Assembly: GCA_001580565.1 (NCBI GenBank)
Contig: LRBF01000001.1
Coordinates: 1 to 64,000, forward strand
DNA: 64,000 bases
Source: Caballeronia megalochromosomata
GTDB taxonomy: Bacteria; Pseudomonadota; Gammaproteobacteria; Burkholderiales; Burkholderiaceae
Reading direction: 5' to 3'
The notes beneath the pieces are model-generated. The model did no database searches. It had not been told where the DNA came from and saw only the letters and a list, made by a program, of their open reading frames with translations. The position numbers and the translations under genes were made by a program. Position 1 is the stretch's first letter. Each line of letters starts with the position of its first letter. Positions 43,345-50,868 of this stretch are shown piece after piece.

Positions 43345-45186
43345 TTACACGTAGTCCTTGTACTTGTCGAGCATGCGCACCGGCTTCGCGAGCGCATCGC
43401 GGCGGAACGGGTCGCCGAGTTCACGCGTGCACATGATCTCGATGATGGTCGTCTTGCCGTGATTCATCTGCAGATCGATGGCCTTCTTCAGCGCCGGGCC
43501 GACATCCTCCAGCTTGTCAACGACGATACCTTCCGCGCCCATAGCCTTCGCGATCTCGGCGAAGCTCTGGTTGTCGAGTTCGCCCGCGACGAAGCGGCGG
43601 TTATAGAAGTCCACCTGATTCTTCTTCTCCGCGCCCCACTGACGGTTATGAAACACCACGGCCGTCACCGGAATGTTATGGCGCACGCAGGTCATGGTTT
43701 CCATCAGGCTCATGCCCCAGGCGCCGTCGCCCGCATACGAGACGGCCGGACGATGCGGCGCCGCGACCTTCGCGCCGATGATCGTCGGGAATGCATAGCC
43801 GCAGTTGCCCCAGCTCATTGCCGCAAAGAAGCTGCGCGGCTTGTTGAAGCGCAGATAGCTGTTGGCGACCGAATTGATATTGCCGATATCGGTCGACACC
43901 ATCACGTCTTCCGGCATCGCCTTTTCGAGTTCGCGCAACACCTGACGCGGATGCAGATACTGGCCGCCGCTGAACGGCTTCTCGTTCTTCTGCTCTTCGA
44001 TCATGTCGAGGCTGTACGGATCGCGCTCGTGGGTCCAGTCGTCGAGTTCCTTTTCCCACGCGGCCTTTTCGCCAGCAATGGTCTTTGCGCGCGCTTCCTT
44101 CGTGGCATCGCAGTCGAGCTTGCGATCCGCGAGACGCTGCGTGAGCGCGACGGCGGTCGCCTTCGCATCGCCGCAAATACCGACGGAGATCTTCTTCACG
44201 AGGCCGAGCATCTTGTGATCCGCGTCGATCTGGATGACCTTGGCTTCCTTCGGCCAGTAGTCGAGGCCGTGCTGCGGCAGCGTGCCGAACGGTCCGAGGC
44301 GCGAGCCGAGCGCGATCACGACATCGGCCTGGCTCAGGAGCTTCATCGCGGCCTTCGAACCCTGATAGCCGAGCGGACCGCACCACAGCGGATGATTCGC
44401 CGGGAACGAGTCGTTATGCAGATAGCTGTTGACCACCGGTGCGCCAAGACGCTCGGCGAGCGCCTTGCACTCTTCGATGGCATCGGCCATCACCACGCCG
44501 CCGCCCGAGATGATGACCGGGAATTTCGCTTCGGCGAGCAGGTCGGCCGCTTCGTTCAGGCTCTGGTCGCCGCCGGGGCCGCGATCGAGACGTTGCGGCT
44601 TCGGGATTTCGACCTTGACCTGGCCGTAGAAGTAGTCGCGCGGAATGTTGAGCTGCGTCGGGCCCATTTCCGACATTGCGCGATCGAAGCAGCGCGCGGT
44701 GAATTCGGCCATGCGCGCCGGGTGCGTGACGTGGCCTTGATACTTCGTGAATTCCTGGAACATCGGCAACTGCTTCGCTTCCTGGAAGCCGCCGAGGCCG
44801 ATGCCCATCGTGCCCGCTTCCGGCGTGACGATCACGACCGGGCTGTGCGCCCAGTACGCCGCCGCGATCGCCGTCACGCAATTGCTGATGCCCGGGCCGT
44901 TCTGACCGATCACGACGCCGTGACGGCCCGACACGCGCGAGTAGCCGTCGGCCATGTGGCCGGCGCCTTGTTCATGCACGACGGGAATCAGGCGGATGCC
45001 GGCGGGCGCGAAGATGTCCATCGCGTCCATGAAGGCCGAACCCATGATGCCGAACATCTCGGTCACGCCATTGGCGGCGAGCGTTTCGACGAATGCTTCG
45101 GACGGGGTCATCGCCTGCGGACCGGCGGGCGCCGCGCTGGCTGCGAGAGTGGTCTGGGAAGGACGGGCTTGGTCGTGCTCGCTCAT
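43345..45186 (-). CDS. xsc: Sulfoacetaldehyde acetyltransferase
   Basis: A 613-residue ThDP enzyme that desulfonates sulfoacetaldehyde with phosphate to acetyl phosphate and sulfite (EC 2.3.3.15). It has the three ThDP-enzyme domains: the N-terminal PYR domain with the activating Glu in VVHEQGAGHMADGYSRVSG, the central domain (VIALGSRLGPFGTLPQHGLD) and the C-terminal PP domain with AVSYAGDGAWGMSLMETM and the Asn in VVFHNRQWGAEKKNQ as Mg-ThDP site. AFMDAMDIFAPAGIRLIPV and KYQGHVTHPARMAEFTAR are typical of Xsc rather than acetolactate synthase. A 20-residue N-terminal extension is unconserved. It leads an xsc-pta-iclR unit under its own promoter. Confidence 0.96.
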   Translation of the reverse strand: MSEHDQARPSQTTLAASAAPAGPQAMTPSEAFVETLAANGVTEMFGIMGSAFMDAMDIFAPAGIRLIPVVHEQGAGHMADGYSRVSGRHGVVIGQNGPGISNCVTAIAAAYWAHSPVVIVTPEAGTMGIGLGGFQEAKQLPMFQEFTKYQGHVTHPARMAEFTARCFDRAMSEMGPTQLNIPRDYFYGQVKVEIPKPQRLDRGPGGDQSLNEAADLLAEAKFPVIISGGGVVMADAIEECKALAERLGAPVVNSYLHNDSFPANHPLWCGPLGYQGSKAAMKLLSQADVVIALGSRLGPFGTLPQHGLDYWPKEAKVIQIDADHKMLGLVKKISVGICGDAKATAVALTQRLADRKLDCDATKEARAKTIAGEKAAWEKELDDWTHERDPYSLDMIEEQKNEKPFSGGQYLHPRQVLRELEKAMPEDVMVSTDIGNINSVANSYLRFNKPRSFFAAMSWGNCGYAFPTIIGAKVAAPHRPAVSYAGDGAWGMSLMETMTCVRHNIPVTAVVFHNRQWGAEKKNQVDFYNRRFVAGELDNQSFAEIAKAMGAEGIVVDKLEDVGPALKKAIDLQMNHGKTTIIEIMCTRELGDPFRRDALAKPVRMLDKYKDYV

Positions 45187-45210
45187 GAGTGTCTCCGGGT
45201 GAAATAAAGC

Positions 45211-45225
45211 GGAACGTTTGGTTCC
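45211..45225. promoter_or_regulatory. IclR-type operator-like element in the xsc leader
   Basis: GGAACgtttgGTTCC, a perfect 5-bp inverted repeat with 5-base spacer, extended to CGGAAC/GTTCCG. It lies 25 bases upstream of the xsc start and downstream of the predicted -10 box. Confidence 0.6.
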
Positions 45226-45245
45226 GAAATATGTATCGTGAAGAC

Positions 45246-45274
45246 ATCGTAGGACGAGCCGATTTCGGCGTCAA
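45246..45274 (-). promoter_or_regulatory. Sigma-70-type promoter of xsc
   Basis: On the minus strand TTGACG (-35, 45269-45274) and TACGAT (-10, 45246-45251) are separated by exactly 17 bases. The predicted start of transcription is near 45239, about 50 bases before the xsc ATG. An AT-rich perfect inverted repeat (AAAAAATTC/GAATTTTTT, 45309-45327) lies further upstream. Confidence 0.55.
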
Positions 45275-45389
45275 CCTGTTTTTCAAATAAATGGAATGTT
45301 TTGTCTCTAAAAAATTCTGAATTTTTTGAGCGTGGTCGTCGCGAAGCGCCGCCGGGGCCCGTGCGGCGGGCGTCTCGGCGGAAGAGAGG

Positions 45390-46238
45390 CTAGCCCGCTG
45401 CGGGACGATGGCGCGCCATGAGCGTCAGTCCATCGGAGGTATCGATGAGCGTTGCGAGTTTCAGGGCGGTCTCGCGCAACTGGGGAACCGCCTGGAGGAG
45501 GTCATTGAGATTGGCGCGCGCGGTCGGGGCGTGCGCGGCAAGGCACGCGAGCACGCGCCCGGTCGCGGCATCGGTGATCGGCACCGCGACCGCCACCATT
45601 CCCAGCACGAACTCCTCGTTATCGATGCCGATGCCGCGCGCGGCGAGCCGGTCGAGTTCGGCTTCGAGCAATGCCCGATCGGTCAGCGTGCGATGGGTCT
45701 TCTTCGTGAGCGTGAGGCGGCTGAGGATCTGGCGACGCTCGAAAAGCGGCATCTGGGAGAGAAACAGCTTGCCGCTCGCCGTGCAGTGCAGCGGCACCCG
45801 CATGCCGGCCTGCATGTGCAGGCGCAGTGGCTCGGCCGTCTCGACGCGCTCTATATAAAGGACCGTATCGCCATCGAGCGCGGTGAGATTGCAGCTTTCA
45901 CCCATGACGTCGACGAGCGAGCGCAGGATCGAGCGGCAGGCGCGCGTGAAGGTGTTGTTGGCGAGCGTGGCGAGCGCGAGCTGGGCGGCGCGCGGCCCGA
46001 GCGCGATGCCGCGGTCGGTGCCGCGCGAGTCGGGCATGTGCGTGACATAGCCTTGTGCCTCGAGCGAATCGATCAGGCGCAGCAGTGTCGCCTTGGGAAT
46101 GCGCACGCGCGCCGCGAGCTGCGACAGCGTGTAGGCGTGGCCGGCCGCAGCCAGTTGTTCGAGAACCGCAAGCGGACGAAGGGTCCGCGCTTCATCGCCG
46201 ACATGCTCGGCGGGATCGGGATGGGTAATGTCGCGCAT
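45390..46238 (-). CDS. IclR-family transcriptional regulator
   Basis: A 282-residue regulator with the winged helix (LRPLAVLEQLAAAGHAYTLS, QLAARVRIPKATLLRLIDSL, about 20-62) and the effector domain (GESCNLTALDGDTVLYIERV, LHCTASGKLFLSQM, GIGIDNEEFVLGMVAVAVPI). It is more diverged than the two IclR proteins on either side. A GGAAC-N5-GTTTC element stands 12 bases upstream of its start, so it may be autoregulated or under another IclR. The target is unknown; xsc directly downstream is the likeliest candidate. Confidence 0.87.
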   Translation of the reverse strand: MRDITHPDPAEHVGDEARTLRPLAVLEQLAAAGHAYTLSQLAARVRIPKATLLRLIDSLEAQGYVTHMPDSRGTDRGIALGPRAAQLALATLANNTFTRACRSILRSLVDVMGESCNLTALDGDTVLYIERVETAEPLRLHMQAGMRVPLHCTASGKLFLSQMPLFERRQILSRLTLTKKTHRTLTDRALLEAELDRLAARGIGIDNEEFVLGMVAVAVPITDAATGRVLACLAAHAPTARANLNDLLQAVPQLRETALKLATLIDTSDGLTLMARHRPAAG

Positions 46239-46249
46239 GAACCGGAAAC

Positions 46250-46264
46250 GGAACAGGTAGTTTC
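46250..46264. promoter_or_regulatory. IclR-type operator-like element upstream of the IclR gene at 45390-46238
   Basis: GGAACaggtaGTTTC, same spacing and half-sites as the element at 41253. It lies 12 bases upstream of the regulator start, overlapping its ribosome-binding region. Confidence 0.5.
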
Positions 46265-46354
46265 AGATTACGGGTACTTTACGCGCTTCACCCGGCGATG
46301 CGCCACACTTTTCGGAACACTCGGTTGCGTTTTTATTTCGCCGTTCGTCGGACC

Positions 46355-47113
46355 TCAGAAGGTCTTGCCCAGTTCCGTCGCGGCTTCCTTGAGGCGCGGC
46401 ACCATTTCCAGCGCGCGCGAAAGCGGCGTGCGCGACACCGGCGCGTGAACGGCGATCGCCGCGATGCATGTGCCGTTCGCATCGGCGATGGGCGCCGCCG
46501 CGCACACGATGCCCTGCACAAACTCCTCGTTGTCGATTGCGACGCCCTTCTTCGCGATGCGGTCGAGCTCCGCTTCGAGCATCTCCGTGTCGGTGATCGT
46601 GTTGGCGGTGTAGCGTTCGAGCTTCATCGCGCGCACGAGCGCATTGCGTTCGTCGCGCGGCTGCAGCGCGAGCAGCAGCTTGCCGCTCGCGCTGCACCAC
46701 ACGGGCACGTGCGAACCGGGCTTCAGATCGAGCCGCAGCGGCCAGGGCGCTTCCACACGGTCGAGATACAGCACTTCGTTCTCGTGCAGCATGGTGAGAT
46801 TGCAGGTTTCGCCGAGATCGGAGACGAGCCGCGTGAGGATCGCGTGCCGCAGCCGCCGCGCGCCCGCATGCGTCATCACGTTCAGACCCAGTTGCGCGAG
46901 GCGTGGGCCGACGACATACGCGTTCCTGTCGCCGGGTTCGCGGATCACGAGCCCGCCCGCTTCGAGCGACGCCAGCATGCGGTGCAGCGACGGCTTCGGC
47001 ATGCCGATGTCGTCGGCCATATCCGTCAGCGACACGGGGCTGCCCGCCTGAACCAGGTATTCCAGCAGCGCGAAGGCGCGCAGCGTGGGCGTGTCGGGCT
47101 TGTCCATCGGCAT
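46355..47113 (-). CDS. IclR-family transcriptional regulator (NaaR candidate)
   Basis: A 252-residue regulator: winged helix LRAFALLEYLVQAGSPVSLT and DMADDIGMPKPSLHRMLASL (about 10-52), effector domain GETCNLTMLHENEVLYLDRV, CSASGKLLLALQ and GVAIDNEEFVQGIVCAAAPI. It is a close paralogue of the regulator at 41435-42259. It is divergent from the CobS-like gene at 47261, sharing a 147-base promoter region that contains a GGAAC-N5-ATTTC element. This suits a local regulator of the CobST-like and amidohydrolase genes. Confidence 0.87.
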   Translation of the reverse strand: MPMDKPDTPTLRAFALLEYLVQAGSPVSLTDMADDIGMPKPSLHRMLASLEAGGLVIREPGDRNAYVVGPRLAQLGLNVMTHAGARRLRHAILTRLVSDLGETCNLTMLHENEVLYLDRVEAPWPLRLDLKPGSHVPVWCSASGKLLLALQPRDERNALVRAMKLERYTANTITDTEMLEAELDRIAKKGVAIDNEEFVQGIVCAAAPIADANGTCIAAIAVHAPVSRTPLSRALEMVPRLKEAATELGKTF

Positions 47114-47193
47114 GATTCCATATGAATTCGTTCAACATTATTTTAAATGAGGTGCCGATCCGCGCCCCATAGGCCGTCTGGATAAAAATAAAC

Positions 47194-47208
47194 GAAATGA
47201 ATTGTTCC
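47194..47208. promoter_or_regulatory. IclR-type operator-like element in the iclR / cobS-like divergent promoter
   Basis: On the minus strand GGAACaattcATTTC, one base off the GGAAC-N5-GTTTC form. It lies 52 bases before the CobS-like start and 81 bases before the IclR start, a position from which both could be controlled. Confidence 0.45.
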
Positions 47209-47260
47209 GGAAAAAGATAGTTGCTATGCTTGAGCCATCTGCAACGGGAGACGAAGCCTC

Positions 47261-48247
47261 ATGATGCGCGACACATGGTTGGACGAGCCGGACCGGAAGG
47301 CGTCCGTGCGCACGCTTTTCGGCATCGATACGGATCTGCATGTGCCCGCGTTCAGCACCCGCGATCCGCACGTTCCGGAAATCGACGAAGCGTATCGCTT
47401 CAATCCCGAGGTCACGCTGGCCATTCTCGCGGGCTTCGCGTTCAACCGGCGCGTGATGGTGCAGGGCCTGCACGGCACCGGAAAATCGACGCATATCGAG
47501 CAGGTGGCGGCGCGCCTGAACTGGCCGTGCATGCGCGTTAATCTGGATGGCCACGTGAGCCGGCTCGATCTCGTCGGCAAGGATGCGATCGTCGTGCGCG
47601 ATGACGTGCAGGTCACCGAGTTTCAGGAAGGCATCGTGCCGTGGGCGCTGCAACGGCCGGTCGCGCTCGTGTTCGACGAATACGACGCCGGCCGCCCCGA
47701 CGTGATGTTCGTGATCCAGCGCATTCTGGAGCGCGACGGCAGTTTTACGCTGCTCGACCAGAATCGCGTGATTCAGCCGCATCGTTTTTTTCGCCTGTTC
47801 GCGACGACCAATACGATCGGCCTCGGCAATCTGAACGGCATGTATCACGGCACGCAGATGTTGAATCACGCGCAGATCGACCGCTGGAACGTGGTCGCGA
47901 CGCTCAACTATCTGTCTCGCGAGGAAGAGGCGCGCATCGTGCTCGCACGCGTGCCGCAACTCGATGACGACGCGGGCCGGGCGCTCGTCGATTCGATGGT
48001 AAGCATGGCCGGACTCACGCGGCGCGGCTTCGCGGCGGGCGATCTGTCGACGTTGATGTCGCCGCGCACCGTGATCAACTGGGCCGAGAACTGCGAAGTG
48101 TTCGGCGACGCGAAGCTCGCGCTGCGTCTCACTTTCCTGAACAAGTGCGACGAAGCGGAACGGCCGATCGTCGCGGAATATTTTCAGCGCGCGTTCGGCG
48201 ACGAACTGGATACGCCATCGCAGTGGCACGACGAGCCGGCGCGATGA
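47261..48247 (+). CDS. CobS-like AAA+ ATPase (metal-chelatase/MoxR type)
   Basis: A 328-residue AAA+ ATPase close in length to cobaltochelatase CobS. Residues 20-60 show the CobS-like PEIDEAYRFNPEVTLAILAG. Walker A is VQGLHGTGKSTHIEQVAARL (about 66-85), Walker B VALVFDEYDAGRPD (about 135-148), sensor 1 FRLFATTNTIGLGN. CobS and CobT form the ATPase part of aerobic cobaltochelatase, but the window holds no cobN or corrin gene, and the pair sits beside an amidohydrolase and a sulfonate cluster. I infer an accessory role such as metal loading of that enzyme. It overlaps the CobT-like gene by 4 bases. Confidence 0.82.
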   Translation: MMRDTWLDEPDRKASVRTLFGIDTDLHVPAFSTRDPHVPEIDEAYRFNPEVTLAILAGFAFNRRVMVQGLHGTGKSTHIEQVAARLNWPCMRVNLDGHVSRLDLVGKDAIVVRDDVQVTEFQEGIVPWALQRPVALVFDEYDAGRPDVMFVIQRILERDGSFTLLDQNRVIQPHRFFRLFATTNTIGLGNLNGMYHGTQMLNHAQIDRWNVVATLNYLSREEEARIVLARVPQLDDDAGRALVDSMVSMAGLTRRGFAAGDLSTLMSPRTVINWAENCEVFGDAKLALRLTFLNKCDEAERPIVAEYFQRAFGDELDTPSQWHDEPAR

Positions 48248-49977
48248 ACGACTCGCGTGAGCTCGCGCGACGCGATGCGCTGTGCGCGGCGGCCGTGCGC
48301 GCCTTGACCGGCGATGAAGCGTTGCACTATCGCGGCGGCAGGCTGTACCGCCATTTGCGCCCGGTGCCGTTGCATGCGCCGCATCTGCGCGATGAGCGCC
48401 GAGACGAAGAGGACTTCGACTCGGCACGCGGCGCGGCCGATGCCTCCGCGTTGCGCATCGCGTGCTCGGACGCTGTGCTGCATCGGGACATGACGCCCGA
48501 TGAGCAGGTCGAGCGCATGGTCTTCGACATGCTGGAGCAACTGCGCTGCGAAACGAACGTGCCAGCCGGCATGGACGGCGTGAGACGCAACGTGCGTCAT
48601 CGCTTCGATGCATGGTCACGCGCGTGCTACGAAACCGGCTTGCTCGACAGCGATATCGGTCTGCTGATATACACCGTGGCGCAGATGGCCGAATCGCGTC
48701 TGTCCGGCCGCGCCGTGCTCGAAGAGACCGAAGGACTCATCGAAGCGACGCGCGCGGCGCTCGCGCCATCGCTTGGCCATGCGCTTGCGGGCATGCGGCG
48801 GCATCGCGCGGATCAACGCGCCTTTGCGGTTCATGCGCTCGATATCGCGCGCATCATCGGCGCAATGGTGCGCGACGTGCGGCACGCGTTCGTCGAGACC
48901 AATGCTTCGTCCGACGATGAAAAGGAAGAGGCCGCGCGCACGATGCTCGGCGCGTGGTTCGACATCGACGATGAAGATGGCGACGTGGAACGGCTCGCGC
49001 TTGCCGCGAGTGGCGAGAGCAGCGCGCGCGAGGCGTCGGGCGAGGACTATCGCGTCTTCACCACGCGCTACGACAAGACCATTCATCCGGCGACGCTGAT
49101 TCGCGCCGCGTTGCTGCGTGATTATCGCGAGCGTCTCGACGATCTGATCGCCGCGCGGCATATCAACGTGCCGCGTCTCGCGCGCATGTTGCAAGCGGCG
49201 ATCACGGTGCCGCGTCGCGACGGCTGGTCGTTCGGCGAGGAAGACGGGCGCATCGACGGGCGCCGGCTCGCGCAAGTGGTGGCGTCGCCGGATGAGCGGC
49301 GCGTCTTCAGGCGCGAGCGCGAACGTCCGCACGCGGATTGCGCGGTGAGCTTTCTCATCGATTGCTCGGGCTCAATGAAGGTGAGCATCGAGCCGGTCGC
49401 GGTGACGATCGATGTGCTCGTGCGTGCGCTCGGCATGGCGGGTGTCACAACCGAAGTGCTCGGCTTCACGACGGGCGCATGGAACGGTGGCCGCGCGAAG
49501 CTCGACTGGCTCGCGAAGGGCCGGCCGAAGTATCCGGGGCGCTTGAACGAAGCGTGCAACATGATCTTCAAGGAAGGCGATGCCAGTTGGCGCGCGGCGC
49601 GCGGCGACATTGCGGCGCTGTTCAAGGCCGATCTGTTTCGCGAAGGCATCGACGGGGAAGCGGTGGACTGGGCGTGTTCGCGGCTCGTCGCGCGGGCCGA
49701 AACGCGGCGCATCGTCGTCGTGATCTCCGATGGCAGCCCGATGGACAGCGCTACCGCGCAGGCCAACGATCCGAACTATCTCGATCAGCATTTGCGCGAA
49801 GTCGTCGCGAAGCACGAGGCGGCGCGCAGGGTGGAAGTGCTCGGGCTTGGCGTCGGCCTCGATCTGAGCCCGTATTATCGGCATCACTTTGCGGTGGATC
49901 TGTCCGTGCCGCCGGATATGACGCTATTCGCGAAGCTCGCCGCATGGCTCGGCGCGCGACGCAGATACAGCACGTAG
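48244..49977 (+). CDS. CobT-like protein with von Willebrand A domain
   Basis: A 577-residue partner of the CobS-like ATPase. The N-terminal CobT domain has MVFDMLEQLRCETNVPAGMD (about 92-111). A short acidic linker (SDDEKEEAARTML, DIDDEDGDVE) lies near 220-245. The C-terminal VWA domain has a MIDAS motif FLIDCSGSMKVS (about 370-381) and IVVVISDGSPMDSATAQAND. It is a little shorter than typical CobT (about 630), mainly in the acidic linker. ATGA overlap with the CobS-like stop shows coupling. Its 3' end overlaps the convergent CobW-like gene by 54 bases. Confidence 0.82.
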   Translation: MNDSRELARRDALCAAAVRALTGDEALHYRGGRLYRHLRPVPLHAPHLRDERRDEEDFDSARGAADASALRIACSDAVLHRDMTPDEQVERMVFDMLEQLRCETNVPAGMDGVRRNVRHRFDAWSRACYETGLLDSDIGLLIYTVAQMAESRLSGRAVLEETEGLIEATRAALAPSLGHALAGMRRHRADQRAFAVHALDIARIIGAMVRDVRHAFVETNASSDDEKEEAARTMLGAWFDIDDEDGDVERLALAASGESSAREASGEDYRVFTTRYDKTIHPATLIRAALLRDYRERLDDLIAARHINVPRLARMLQAAITVPRRDGWSFGEEDGRIDGRRLAQVVASPDERRVFRRERERPHADCAVSFLIDCSGSMKVSIEPVAVTIDVLVRALGMAGVTTEVLGFTTGAWNGGRAKLDWLAKGRPKYPGRLNEACNMIFKEGDASWRAARGDIAALFKADLFREGIDGEAVDWACSRLVARAETRRIVVVISDGSPMDSATAQANDPNYLDQHLREVVAKHEAARRVEVLGLGVGLDLSPYYRHHFAVDLSVPPDMTLFAKLAAWLGARRRYST

Positions 49978-50868
49978 GGCGCGATCCATGTCGTCGGATT
50001 CGAAGAGACCGATAAAGACGATTCGCGTCTCTTCGACGTCTCGGCAAGGCGTGAGATGCCAACGCTTGCCGACGACGTGAAGCTCCGAACAGGTGCCATC
50101 CGAAAGCCGCACGAAGCCCTTGGCGCGCAGGAGCCGGTCGCTGAATGACGCGCATGCGGCTTTGAGCCGTCGCCGGTCGAAGCGCTTATCCGCATGAAAG
50201 GTAAAGCTGCGCAGGCTGGCGGGAAGATGACTCGACGGCGTGAATGCCTGCGGCGTGATGCGCTCGCGCAATGACGGTTCATCGCTGAAGAAAAGCGGAT
50301 TGGGCACTGCGCCCCGATCGCCTTCGAACACGACGCGCGTATGCGCGATCGCCGTCAAACGCGCTCGCACCGCACGTATGTCACCGGCGGGAAGCAGGTC
50401 TGTCTTCGTCAAAACGATGGACGTCGCGCCTTCGATCTGCCGACGCGCGATATCGCCGACATAGGCATCGGCGAGCGTCTCGTCGATACGCTGCGCATCC
50501 ACCGCGACCACGATGCCCTGAAGCCGAAATTCACGATCGAGCATGCCGACCTGCGCGATGCGCACCGGATCCGACACGCCGCTCGCTTCGATCACGAGCA
50601 GGTCGGGCCGCACTTCGCGTGCGCTGATGTCGATCAGCGTCTCCATCAGCTTGCCGCCGATCGAGCAGCACACGCAGCCGTTCTCCAACCCGATCACATC
50701 GTCGCTACGCTCGCGGATCAGCGCAGCGTCGATATTGACCGAACCGAAATCGTTGACGAGCACCGTGACGCGCCGGCCATCGGTGTTGGTCAGGAGCGCG
50801 TTGATCATCGTGGTCTTGCCCGCGCCGAGATAGCCGCCGATGACGGCGAGGGGAATCGGCGTCATCAT
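49924..50868 (-). CDS. CobW/COG0523-family GTP-binding metallochaperone
   Basis: A 314-residue G3E GTPase. Walker A GGYLGAGKTT (residues 11-20), the metal-binding GCVCC motif (Cys65, Cys67, Cys68 in ENGCVCCSIGG), Walker B-like LLVIEASGVSDP, and the specificity motif LTKTDL. The C-terminal CobW domain carries RSFTFHADKRFDRRRL. Members deliver Zn, Co or other metals to client enzymes. It overlaps the upstream amidohydrolase stop by 4 bases, so the two are translationally coupled, which makes the amidohydrolase the probable client. Confidence 0.85.
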   Translation of the reverse strand: MMTPIPLAVIGGYLGAGKTTMINALLTNTDGRRVTVLVNDFGSVNIDAALIRERSDDVIGLENGCVCCSIGGKLMETLIDISAREVRPDLLVIEASGVSDPVRIAQVGMLDREFRLQGIVVAVDAQRIDETLADAYVGDIARRQIEGATSIVLTKTDLLPAGDIRAVRARLTAIAHTRVVFEGDRGAVPNPLFFSDEPSLRERITPQAFTPSSHLPASLRSFTFHADKRFDRRRLKAACASFSDRLLRAKGFVRLSDGTCSELHVVGKRWHLTPCRDVEETRIVFIGLFESDDMDRALRAVSASRAEPCGELRE

